Shown here: positions 26,009 to 34,383 of the stretch, piece after piece | How positions within the stretch are numbered: the stretch's first letter is position 1 | Layout of the letters: the number at the start of each line of letters is the position of its first letter | Position numbers and translations under genes: made by a program | Notes under the pieces: generated by a model | The model's input: only the letters and a program-made list of their open reading frames with translations | The model's database searches: none | What the model was told of the DNA's origin: nothing | NCBI RefSeq assembly: GCF_003014695.1 | Contig: NZ_PYAS01000003.1 | Span: 1-64,000 of the forward strand | DNA from: Dyadobacter jiangsuensis | Lineage (GTDB): Bacteria; Bacteroidota; Bacteroidia; Cytophagales; Spirosomataceae | Direction of reading: 5' to 3' | DNA length: 64,000 bases

Positions 26009-27072
26009 ATGATTTTATGAAATATTTTTTAATTATAGTGATGATGATGGTAGTTGAAGCGGCTGTTGCACAAACCGCATTGGAATGGAAGACATTCCCC
26101 GATTTGCCTGATGAACGCGGGTTTGCAGGCATGTATGCGGGCGTAAGCCACGGCGCGCTCCTGTGTCTGGGTGGTGCGAATTTTCCCGACGGGTATCCCT
26201 GGGAAGGAGGTGTCAAGAAATGGTATGACGGGATTTATCTGCTCGAACAGGGCGGTAAATGGAGAAAGCTGCCCCAAACAATGGAAACCGCCGCCGGCTA
26301 TGGCGTTTCGGTTTCCTATCAGGATAAAGTAATTCTGGTCGGTGGCAGCAATGCGCGTGAACATTTGAGCCGGGTAATCGGCTATGAATGGGACGGGCAC
26401 GCGCTTGCGCGGCATCACTATCCTGCGCTGCCCTTTCCGCTGGCTAATATGTCCGGTGCGGTGCTCGAAGACCTTCTGATTGTGGTCGGGGGAAATGTTT
26501 CGCCCATAGGCGCAGGACTTACTAAATGTTTGGTGCTGGATTTGAAGGATGTTCAATCAGGCTGGACTGAAATGGAAGCATGGCCAGGTCCCGGACGTGT
26601 TTTCCCTGTTTGCGCGATATTCGACGGGGCGTTTTATATGTTCAGCGGCGAGACGACCGCGATCAATTCCAAGGGTAATTCGTACAGGCTGATTCACCAG
26701 GACGGCTACCGGCTGAGCATTCAGTATTTGGCCGGACGGCGAAGTGCGCATTGGGAAAAACTGGCAGCGATGCCAAGGGGCATGTCGGCGGGTGGCGCGG
26801 TGCTGCCGGTGGTAAAGGGCGACCGATTTTTGTTCTGGGGCGGCGTAGATGCCGTGACGGCACAACATAAGACACCCTCCTCGCATCCGGGGATTACCAA
26901 CGACCTGTTGTATTACTTCCCCCACACGGATTCCTGGGAGTTTGTGGGCCGGCAGCAGCGTTTTCCGGCCCGTGTGACATTGCCGGTGGTGCATTGGCAA
27001 AACCAGTGGCTTTATATTAGCGGAGAGATCAAACCCGGCATCAGAACGCCCGCCATTACGGGAGTTAATTAA
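26005..27072 (+). CDS. Kelch-type cyclically permuted mutarotase, NanM-like
   Basis: 355 aa with a Sec signal peptide (about 1-22, ending VAQT). The start may be the ATG at 26005 or at 26017. Kelch-blade motifs are visible: LLCLGGANFPDG, KVILVGGSNARE, LLIVVGGNVSP, FYMFSGETTA and RFLFWGGVDAV. The order of blades fits the cyclically permuted mutarotase family related to N-acetylneuraminate epimerase NanM, which converts alpha to beta anomers in the periplasm. It is the best sequence hint that the substrate is a nonulosonic-acid-like sugar. Overlaps the lactonase by 4 bases. Confidence 0.85.
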   Translation: MNDFMKYFLIIVMMMVVEAAVAQTALEWKTFPDLPDERGFAGMYAGVSHGALLCLGGANFPDGYPWEGGVKKWYDGIYLLEQGGKWRKLPQTMETAAGYGVSVSYQDKVILVGGSNAREHLSRVIGYEWDGHALARHHYPALPFPLANMSGAVLEDLLIVVGGNVSPIGAGLTKCLVLDLKDVQSGWTEMEAWPGPGRVFPVCAIFDGAFYMFSGETTAINSKGNSYRLIHQDGYRLSIQYLAGRRSAHWEKLAAMPRGMSAGGAVLPVVKGDRFLFWGGVDAVTAQHKTPSSHPGITNDLLYYFPHTDSWEFVGRQQRFPARVTLPVVHWQNQWLYISGEIKPGIRTPAITGVN

Positions 27073-27078
27073 CACCTT

Positions 27079-28014
27079 ATGAAAACAATCACATTCAAAG
27101 GATACCGCTTTTCCCAGCTTACGTTGGGAACCGTGCAGCTGGGGATGCCCTACGGGATATCCAATTCGCAAGGTATGCCCAACGACCAGGATGCATTGGA
27201 TATGCTACATATGGCGGCGGGTGCAGGGATTACCACTTTCGATACCGCACGGCAGTATGGGGCTTCCGAGGCGCTCCTGGGCCGCTTTTTAGAAGGCCAT
27301 ATGGGAAAAGGCCTGAATATGGTTTCCAAGTTTAAGATTGCGCCTCAAGAAGCCGGTTCATTGGAGCGGGCCTGGAAATCGGTAGAAGCCAGTGTCAGGG
27401 CGTCCATTGAATGCCTGGGAATCAGTAAACTGCCTGTATGCCTGCTGCACAAGGGAGAGGAACCCATGGAAACAGTGGCGGGCGTACTGCCTGAAATCAT
27501 TTCGAGGCTCAGGGAACAGGGGTTGATCGATATTGGCGGAGTGTCCGTGTATGAACCGGTGGACGTTGCTTTTTGCCTGTCGGAGCCCCTTGTTGAAGCG
27601 GTGCAGGTGCCGGTCAATATCTTCGATCAGCGGCTGGTCGTTTCGGGGGCATTGCAACGCCTTGCAGGAGCGCGGAAGCTGGTTTTTGCGCGCAGTGTCT
27701 TCCTGCAAGGGCTGTTTTTCATGGATCCCGGGCAAATCAGTGGTAACCTTAAACCAGCCATACCGTTTTTGAGGCAGCTTCATGCATTCGCCAGCGAATA
27801 CCACCTCGATGTAGCGGGAATGGCCTTTGCTTACGTCAGAGACCTGCCGGGGATCGATAGTGTCGTCATAGGGGCGGTTACTTCGGCACAACTGGCCGAG
27901 AATGTGAGATTGCTTGATGCCCCGGAGATTCCCCCGGCGCTTCGGGATGAATTTATCAAAGTATTTACAGCTGTCCCCGACGAAATCCTTACGCCGGGAA
28001 GATGGAAAATTTAA
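27079..28014 (+). CDS. Aldo/keto reductase
   Basis: 311 aa. The catalytic tetrad is Asp55, Tyr60, Lys84 and His124 (FDTARQYG, SKFK, LLHKG), all conserved. The (beta/alpha)8 barrel ends with GAVTSAQLAENVRL, the cofactor-binding region. NAD(P)H-dependent reduction or oxidation of a sugar carbonyl in the cytoplasm. It starts 6 bases after the mutarotase and is followed by another SDR 3 bases later, so two redox steps are encoded together at the end of the operon. Confidence 0.88.
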   Translation: MKTITFKGYRFSQLTLGTVQLGMPYGISNSQGMPNDQDALDMLHMAAGAGITTFDTARQYGASEALLGRFLEGHMGKGLNMVSKFKIAPQEAGSLERAWKSVEASVRASIECLGISKLPVCLLHKGEEPMETVAGVLPEIISRLREQGLIDIGGVSVYEPVDVAFCLSEPLVEAVQVPVNIFDQRLVVSGALQRLAGARKLVFARSVFLQGLFFMDPGQISGNLKPAIPFLRQLHAFASEYHLDVAGMAFAYVRDLPGIDSVVIGAVTSAQLAENVRLLDAPEIPPALRDEFIKVFTAVPDEILTPGRWKI

Positions 28015-28017
28015 TCA

Positions 28018-28812
28018 ATGATGAACCAGTTATTTAGCTTGACCGACAAAGTGGCGATCGTCACGGGAGGAGCCGGCTTTTTTGGGACACCCATATCCAC
28101 AGCTTTGGCGGAGGCTGGCGCTCAGGTGGTCATCGCCTCGCGCAACGTCAGCACATGCGAGCATTTAGCGTCCGGGTTGTCGGCCCGGGGGCTGCTTGCC
28201 ACAGCCATGTCGGTAGACCTGGAAGATGAATCTTCCATCCGGGCACTTGTTGAAGCGGTGATGGCCATGTTCGGACGCATCGATATTCTTGTCAATAACG
28301 CTGTTTCGAGGCAGGGTTTTCAAAACCTGGAAGAAATCGAAATTGAAGGCTGGGAAGCAGCCCAGCGCGTCAATGCTACCGGGCTCATGTTGATGACCCG
28401 GGCTGTTATCGGGCCGATGAAGGCAGCGGGCGGGGGAAGCATCATCAACATAGGATCGATCCAGGGAGCGGTAGGGCCGCATTTCCCGGTTTATGGAGAG
28501 ACGGGGATGACAAGTCCGGTCAACTATACCTACGACAAATGGGGCATGGTGGGTTTCACCAAATGGCTGGCCAATTTTTACGGCCGGTACAACATCCGGG
28601 CCAACTGCATTAGTCCGGGTGGGTACGGGCCCGGGGTTGCCCAGCTGGAAGGGAAGGAGGAGTTCATTGAAAATTACAAAAGACTTACCCCGTTGGGGCG
28701 GTTCGCCGATGACGCGGATATCAAAGGCCCGGTCGTATTTATGGCCTCGGACGCGTCGGCATTCATAACCGGGCAGAACCTGCTGGTCGATGGCGGCTGG
28801 ACGAGCTGGTAG
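28018..28812 (+). CDS. SDR family NAD(P)-dependent oxidoreductase
   Basis: 264 aa. TGGAGFFG is at 17-24, Ser147 and Tyr170/Lys174 form the active site, and ITGQNLLVDGGW closes the chain. The pattern resembles gluconate 5-dehydrogenase-like SDRs acting on sugar acids, including the insert before the active-site tyrosine (VYGETGMTSPVNYTYDKWG), also seen in nonulosonate-linked SDRs. It is the last gene of the run; no strong terminator follows in the 104 bases before the next sigma factor gene. Start is one of two tandem ATGs (28018 or 28021). Confidence 0.85.
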   Translation: MMNQLFSLTDKVAIVTGGAGFFGTPISTALAEAGAQVVIASRNVSTCEHLASGLSARGLLATAMSVDLEDESSIRALVEAVMAMFGRIDILVNNAVSRQGFQNLEEIEIEGWEAAQRVNATGLMLMTRAVIGPMKAAGGGSIINIGSIQGAVGPHFPVYGETGMTSPVNYTYDKWGMVGFTKWLANFYGRYNIRANCISPGGYGPGVAQLEGKEEFIENYKRLTPLGRFADDADIKGPVVFMASDASAFITGQNLLVDGGWTSW

Positions 28813-28916
28813 CGGTCTCGTAATGCAAAGTTGATACGCTTTAATATGTGTCCGTTAGTGAGTAAAAGATCCGTTTAGAATGCTCTTTAGGATTTATTCT
28901 ATGATACTGGCGACGA

Positions 28917-29498
28917 ATGCAGCCGATAGTTAGCGATGACATCCGATTAGTGCAGCTTTTAGTGCAGGGAGATAAGGCTGGTTTCGAAGAAATCTACAAC
29001 CGTTACCATCCTAAATTGTATAGAATTGCGCTCAGCAAAGTCCGGACGCAGGAAAATGCCATGGAGCTTGTCCAGGACGTTTTTTTGGACTTGTGGGTCA
29101 GGCGCGGGGAGGTAGAAATCACCGATCTCGAACGATACTTGTGCTCCGCCATTAAATACAAAGTGCTGGACCATTTTAAGAAGGAATTTCATCGTAAACG
29201 TTATATGCAGTTTGCCCAGCTCGGCAATCTGGACCAATCGTCCAGTACGGAAGAGACGCTGGCATTTAACGAGCTGACCCGCTCTGTCCTGGAATGCATT
29301 GATAAACTCCCCGAGAAAACCAGGAAAATTTTCGAGCTCAGCCGGATTCAGCATACGAGCTCGGACGAGATTTCGACACTTCTCAATATCCCGCTTCGGA
29401 CCGTGGAATACCACATCAGCCAGGGGCTGAAAGCATTGCGGTCAAACCTGAAAGACTACATTCTGCTTCTTATGCTCACATTTTGGACCTGGTGGTAA
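28917..29498 (+). CDS. ECF RNA polymerase sigma factor, FecI-like
   Basis: 193 aa. Region 2 includes GFEEIYNRYHPKLYRIALSK and AMELVQDVFLDLW (about 22-60), and region 4 includes LPEKTRKIFELSRIQ and SSDEISTLLNIPLRTVEYH (about 125-175). These are the hallmarks of the Bacteroidota FecI-like ECF sigma factors that work with a FecR anti-sigma and an STN-containing SusC. It probably drives transcription of the susC/susD/GH106 genes downstream when substrate binds SusC. Confidence 0.92.
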   Translation: MQPIVSDDIRLVQLLVQGDKAGFEEIYNRYHPKLYRIALSKVRTQENAMELVQDVFLDLWVRRGEVEITDLERYLCSAIKYKVLDHFKKEFHRKRYMQFAQLGNLDQSSSTEETLAFNELTRSVLECIDKLPEKTRKIFELSRIQHTSSDEISTLLNIPLRTVEYHISQGLKALRSNLKDYILLLMLTFWTWW

Positions 29499-29661
29499 GG
29501 TCGTGTGATCGTTACAAATCCAATAATTTTCAAGCAATTTGGTGGGTATTATATAAATTTTCAAAGAATATTTAAAACCATTTGCGGTCGTTCAATCTTT
29601 GATCGACTTACATCACGAAAGCTCCCATGGGCTGTTACCAGGGACGCATATCCATCACGTG

Positions 29662-30708
29662 ATGATCAAAAATTTACGAGGTTTTCTTAAACTACTGGAG
29701 CGCTACCAGCGCAATGAACTTGATCCCAAGGAAAAGAGGATCATGGATATCTGGTATGAATCGATCGACCATTCGGATGAAAATCAAAACCGGCTCAGTG
29801 AAGATCAGGCTGGGAAGGTAATGTGGGCGGCTATGGAGAGCCGGATGGAAGCATCGGACAGGCAGGAAATATCCCGCCGCAGCGTGCGACGGCTTTACTT
29901 CAAACTGGCCGCAGCCTGCGTGCTGCTGGTGGCCGGTTTCTTTTCCTACCGGACATTCGTACGGGGAGGAGAGGTGATATCGGGTGTGAAGAATGAAGTG
30001 TTGGAAAATATGCGCCGCATTCAGAATTCCGGATCCGGCAGCATGGCATTTACATTGTCGGATGGAAGCAAGGTTGTGTTGGAGCCGGGAGCTACATTGT
30101 ATTATCCGGTTCGGTTTGAGCGGCACGAGCGAAACGTATTTCTGAAAGGAAATGTGTTTTTTGAAATCGCTCACGATTCTTCCCGGCCGTTCTTCGTGCA
30201 TGCCAACAACATCGTCACAAAAGTGCTCGGTACCAGTTTCACTATACGCGAGAATGCTAAAACCGAAAGCATTGAGGTAGCAGTGATGACGGGTGTGGTC
30301 GAGGTACGGAAAGCCGAGGACCCTCAGGAAAGCACGATGGAAGGTGATAAGGTGATATTGACGCAGAATAAAAAGGTCACTTTTTTCAACGAGGAAGAAA
30401 AGCTGGTCACCGGTCTGGTCGAAACGCCCACGTTGATCCAAACCAAGACGGAGCAGCCCCATAGATTTGATTTTAACTATGCGGAAAAATCATTGCCGGA
30501 GATCGTGTCGGTCTTGGAAAACGCCTACGGCGTAAGGATTGTAATCGCCAATGAAAAACTACGCAATTGTATCATCAATGCAGACTTGTCGCAGGAAAAG
30601 ACACTTTTCTCGCAGCTGGAAATTCTTTGTGAGAGCATCAGTGCAGAATACCAGTTGGTAGGCGACACCGTTGCCCTTTCGGGCCAGGGCTGCGAGGCGA
30701 CTAAATAA
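29662..30708 (+). CDS. FecR-family anti-sigma factor
   Basis: 348 aa from ATG at 29662 (MIKNLRGFLKLLERY); the frame opens at 29599, but the inner start matches the family. A cytoplasmic sigma-binding helix bundle (about 1-90) leads to one transmembrane segment (LAAACVLLVAGFFSY) and a periplasmic FecR domain with KVVLEPGATLYYPVRF and FEIAHDSSRPFFVH, then a C-terminal STN-interacting domain (DFNYAEKSLPEIVSVLE). It transmits the SusC signal to the sigma factor 164 bases upstream. Confidence 0.92.
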   Translation: MIKNLRGFLKLLERYQRNELDPKEKRIMDIWYESIDHSDENQNRLSEDQAGKVMWAAMESRMEASDRQEISRRSVRRLYFKLAAACVLLVAGFFSYRTFVRGGEVISGVKNEVLENMRRIQNSGSGSMAFTLSDGSKVVLEPGATLYYPVRFERHERNVFLKGNVFFEIAHDSSRPFFVHANNIVTKVLGTSFTIRENAKTESIEVAVMTGVVEVRKAEDPQESTMEGDKVILTQNKKVTFFNEEEKLVTGLVETPTLIQTKTEQPHRFDFNYAEKSLPEIVSVLENAYGVRIVIANEKLRNCIINADLSQEKTLFSQLEILCESISAEYQLVGDTVALSGQGCEATK

Positions 30709-30768
30709 GATTGTAAACCGTAAACCCTATAAACCTATGCAGTAAGCAGATTACCCTCAAAATAAAAA

Positions 30769-30850
30769 GCCGAAGATGCTGGAAACATGCTTCGGCTTCT
30801 CCCGCCCCGATTACTGGAAATAATCGTAGCGTTCGTCTGGAAACGAGCGC
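30769..30850 (+). promoter_or_regulatory. Triple-hairpin leader with CTGGAAA loops before susC
   Basis: Three consecutive hairpins lie just upstream of the susC ATG at 30899. Hairpin 1 has arms GCCGAAGATG (30769-30778) and CATGCTTCGGC (30786-30796) with a one-base bulge. Hairpin 2 has CGATTA (30808-30813) and TAATCG (30821-30826). Hairpin 3 has GCGTTCGT (30829-30836) and ACGAGCGC (30843-30850) with one G-U pair. All three carry CTGGAAA at the apex (in hairpin 3 the last A closes the stem). No T-run follows, so these are not ordinary terminators. An RNA-level control element is inferred. Confidence 0.6.
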
Positions 30851-30898
30851 TTGGGAGTTGTAAATCATCGTGTTAAGAGATCTATCACCTACAAAGCA

Positions 30899-33800
30899 AT
30901 GAAAAAAAAACAAAAGATCATAAATCCCTTGTGGACAATTATGAAGGCGTCAACTTTACAAATCGTGCTGATGCTGATCGCTACCGCGTACGGGCATGCC
31001 TACACATCGGAAGCGCAGCAACTCCTTTCGCAGAAAGTATCCGTTAAAGTGGAGCAGAAGGCGATCCGGGAGGTGCTGGCGATCCTGGAAAAAAATGTGG
31101 ATGTGAAGTTCGTATATAGTGTACAGTTACTTCCGGCCGACCGTAAGATTACACTTCATATGGAAGACAAGCAGTTGAGTGAAGTGCTTGAAAAAATGTT
31201 TCAGCCCGACCATATTTCTTATAAGCAAATCAGAAACAAGATCGTGCTTAAAAAGGTGGACCGCACGCTCTCGGACTTTCCTGAAATGGCCCCGATCAGT
31301 CCGGTGATGGCAATGACCCGGGTCGCTGACCGCGTTTTGACCGGTGTGGTTAAAGACAATACGGGCGAACCGCTTCCGGGTGTCAGCATTACCGTTAAGG
31401 GAACCACGTCCGGCACGTCCACGGATGTGGAAGGGAAATTTTCCTTATCCATTCCCGACAACAATGTCACCCTGGTTTTTTCCTTCGTAGGCTACATTGC
31501 GCAAGAGATACAGCCGGGCGCTCAGACATCCCTGCAGATTGAACTGAAACCTGATACCAAAGCCCTGGAAGAGGTAGTCGTGATCGGGTATGGTACCGTT
31601 AAGCGTCAGGATTTTACGGGATCGGTGAGCTCGTTGAAAATGGAGGGCTCGTCTATTGCGCTGATGCCCAATATGAACGCGCTCGAAGCATTGAAAGGAA
31701 GCCTGCCGGGGCTTAACATCGGCGCATCGAATACCGCCGGCGGGCAGCCCAGTGTGGACGTCCGCGGGCAGAATTCGATCAATGGTTCCAACGACCCGCT
31801 GATCGTACTGGACGGAGTCGTTTTTCTCGGCAATCTGGCCGATATTAATCCCAATGACATCGCTTCTTTTGACGTGCTGAAAGACGCCACATCGGCTGCG
31901 GCCTACGGTTCCCGCTCGGCGAACGGCGTCATTGCGATTACTACCAAAAGGGGAAAAGTGGGTAAACCTGTGATTACATTAAACTCTTCGACGGGTTTTC
32001 AAACCTGGCAGAACAGGCCCGAAATGATGAGAGGCGAGGAGTGGATCAAAGTAGTGAATGCCAGGAACAAATATGCGGAAGGTTCGACCAACTGGATGAA
32101 ACCCGGCGAGCTGGCGAATCTGGCCGCCGGAAGAGAAACCAACTGGCTGGATCAGGTTACGCAGACAGGGGTAATCCAAACCTACCAGGCGGCGGTGTCA
32201 GGCGCCAGCGAGCGTGTGAGCTACTATATGTCAACGGCTTATGATAAAAATAAGGGCATCGTTATCGGCGATGGTTTCGACCGGATTTCTCTTTCGGGAA
32301 AAGTGAAAACCAATATCACCGACTGGCTTGAAGTGGGGGTCGATGCGGGATATTCCAAAAGGACCTACACCGGCACGGATCCTCTATTGCAAAGGAGCAG
32401 CAACCGGAACTCGGCACAGCCGGAAACACGCTTTGCGGCTAATATCAATGAGGCACAGACGATGTCGCCTTATGGTGTGATGTACCGGGATGAGGCCGGT
32501 AATCTTGAAAAATATCCGTACACGCAGTCCGCGATCAACCCGCTTTGGGGCGTTAATGACGGTACCAGGAGCAATCAGGATGTGCGGCTTAACTACCGTC
32601 TCAATTCCAATGCAGTGGTATCCGTTCCCTGGGTAGAAGGGCTGACATACCGGGTTAACCTCCTTTACAACACTACCAGCAACGAATCCGGGAATTTTAC
32701 GAATGAGCGCTATTATGTGCAGGAGGGAGAAGGACCTAATCGTTACCTGCCGTCTACGGTCCAGGGCTTTCTGACCAATGCAAATGGCGTAATCAATACT
32801 TATGGTACCAAAAGCTATGTTTTTGACAACATTATCAATTACAAAAACGCATTCGGAAAACACGGTATCGATGTGACGCTGGTTGCCACGCGCGACCATC
32901 AGCAATACCAGCTGGTTGCCTCGTCGGGCAACAACTTTGCGGCTAACGGCAACACCACCCTCGGGATGTGGGGATTGCACAAAGCGACGGTGCAGCGGGT
33001 TAATCAGGATGCAAACGAGCGCTCGAACATTGGCTACCTGGCCCGCGCCAGCTACGCTTTTGATGACAAGTATTTCCTGACGGGTTCCTACCGCCGCGAC
33101 GGTGCGAGTGTGTTTGGGGCCAATAACAAGTGGGCTAATTTCCTCGCAGCGGGTGTTGCGTGGAAGATAAGCAGTGAGGAGTTTCTCAAAAGCTTTGCCC
33201 CGCTGAACAATCTGAAAGTTAAATTCTCCTACGGACAGAACGGTAACCAGGGCGTCGCTCCTTTTGCTACATTATCCACCATTGCCAATGCGGCAAGCGG
33301 CGGATCGAGGTATGAGTTTTCGAATACGCCGGGCATAATCAACTACGGGCTGTACCAGGATGCATTGGGTAATGCTGGCCTGGGATGGGAAACGACAACT
33401 TCCTGGAACGCCGGATTCGAGTCGGCCTGGTTGAATAACCGCCTGTTTTTGGATCTGGATGTGTATTACGGCAAAACCACCGATCAGATTTTTGTCCGCA
33501 ATATTCCTGTAATGACCGGTTTCAAAACAATCCGGACTTCCATGGGACAGGTGAACAACCGGGGCGTGGAGATCACGGTACGATCGGTGAACCTCAAAAG
33601 CAGGGACCTCAGCTGGAATACATCTTTGACTTTCTGGCAAAACAGGAATAAGCTGGCGAAGCTCTACGGAGAAGACAATGACGGCGACGGCAGGGAGGAT
33701 GATGACATTGCCAACAACCTCTTCATAGGACAGCCGCTGGGTACCATTTTCGGCTATGAGCAGATCGGGATCGTTCAGGTGGGCGACGCGGAGTACATTG

Positions 33801-34369
33801 CGCAAACGGGCGCGGCTCCGGGGGCTCCGAAGTACAAGGATATCGACGGGCAGGCCGGAATCACGCCTGCGGACAGGAAGGTGCTCGGCTATGCGCAGGA
33901 AAATTTCAGGCTGAATATGAGCAATACCCTGACATACAAAAACTTCGAACTGTACGTCATGCTGACGGGTACATTCGGCGGAGGCAACCGGTTTCTGAGA
34001 AGCAACCAGCAGGCATATATGACGGCGGGTACAGGCAGATTCAATGATAACATGACCTCCAAGCCGTACTGGACACCGGAAAACCCCAGCAATGTATATC
34101 CATCGGCCTATTTCACCGGTGACGGCCGCTTTCTGGGCTTGCAGTCGCGTGCCTTTGTGCGTGTACAGGACGTGACGCTTTCGTATCGCCTGAAACCCGA
34201 ATGGATCTCGAAAATACGTATGAATTCGGCCAAGCTGTTTGTGAGTGCCAGGAACCTGGCCACCTTCACCAAATGGGAGGGGGGCGATCCCGAAACAGGT
34301 ACTACCGTGCGCGACAATACTTTCCCCGTCCCGACTTCGTATTCCATTGGCGCTAATATCAGTTTCTAA
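30899..34369 (+). CDS. SusC/RagA TonB-dependent transporter with STN domain
   Basis: 1156 aa from ATG at 30899 (MKKKQKII). The frame is open from 30851, but that start would cut into the hairpin leader. Signal sequence to about residue 45, then an STN signalling domain (about 50-125: VEQKAIREVLAILEKN), a carboxypeptidase-D-like domain (about 150-230), the plug and the barrel ending YSIGANISF. The STN domain contacts the FecR protein encoded upstream, so the transporter also senses its substrate. Pairs with the SusD 14 bases downstream. Confidence 0.94.
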   Translation: MKKKQKIINPLWTIMKASTLQIVLMLIATAYGHAYTSEAQQLLSQKVSVKVEQKAIREVLAILEKNVDVKFVYSVQLLPADRKITLHMEDKQLSEVLEKMFQPDHISYKQIRNKIVLKKVDRTLSDFPEMAPISPVMAMTRVADRVLTGVVKDNTGEPLPGVSITVKGTTSGTSTDVEGKFSLSIPDNNVTLVFSFVGYIAQEIQPGAQTSLQIELKPDTKALEEVVVIGYGTVKRQDFTGSVSSLKMEGSSIALMPNMNALEALKGSLPGLNIGASNTAGGQPSVDVRGQNSINGSNDPLIVLDGVVFLGNLADINPNDIASFDVLKDATSAAAYGSRSANGVIAITTKRGKVGKPVITLNSSTGFQTWQNRPEMMRGEEWIKVVNARNKYAEGSTNWMKPGELANLAAGRETNWLDQVTQTGVIQTYQAAVSGASERVSYYMSTAYDKNKGIVIGDGFDRISLSGKVKTNITDWLEVGVDAGYSKRTYTGTDPLLQRSSNRNSAQPETRFAANINEAQTMSPYGVMYRDEAGNLEKYPYTQSAINPLWGVNDGTRSNQDVRLNYRLNSNAVVSVPWVEGLTYRVNLLYNTTSNESGNFTNERYYVQEGEGPNRYLPSTVQGFLTNANGVINTYGTKSYVFDNIINYKNAFGKHGIDVTLVATRDHQQYQLVASSGNNFAANGNTTLGMWGLHKATVQRVNQDANERSNIGYLARASYAFDDKYFLTGSYRRDGASVFGANNKWANFLAAGVAWKISSEEFLKSFAPLNNLKVKFSYGQNGNQGVAPFATLSTIANAASGGSRYEFSNTPGIINYGLYQDALGNAGLGWETTTSWNAGFESAWLNNRLFLDLDVYYGKTTDQIFVRNIPVMTGFKTIRTSMGQVNNRGVEITVRSVNLKSRDLSWNTSLTFWQNRNKLAKLYGEDNDGDGREDDDIANNLFIGQPLGTIFGYEQIGIVQVGDAEYIAQTGAAPGAPKYKDIDGQAGITPADRKVLGYAQENFRLNMSNTLTYKNFELYVMLTGTFGGGNRFLRSNQQAYMTAGTGRFNDNMTSKPYWTPENPSNVYPSAYFTGDGRFLGLQSRAFVRVQDVTLSYRLKPEWISKIRMNSAKLFVSARNLATFTKWEGGDPETGTTVRDNTFPVPTSYSIGANISF

Positions 34370-34383
34370 AAACACCAATCCAC

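Noticed and set aside
30851..30898. Upstream start of the second SusC
   Set aside because: Would place coding sequence directly against the hairpin leader; ATG at 30899 gives the normal signal peptide.
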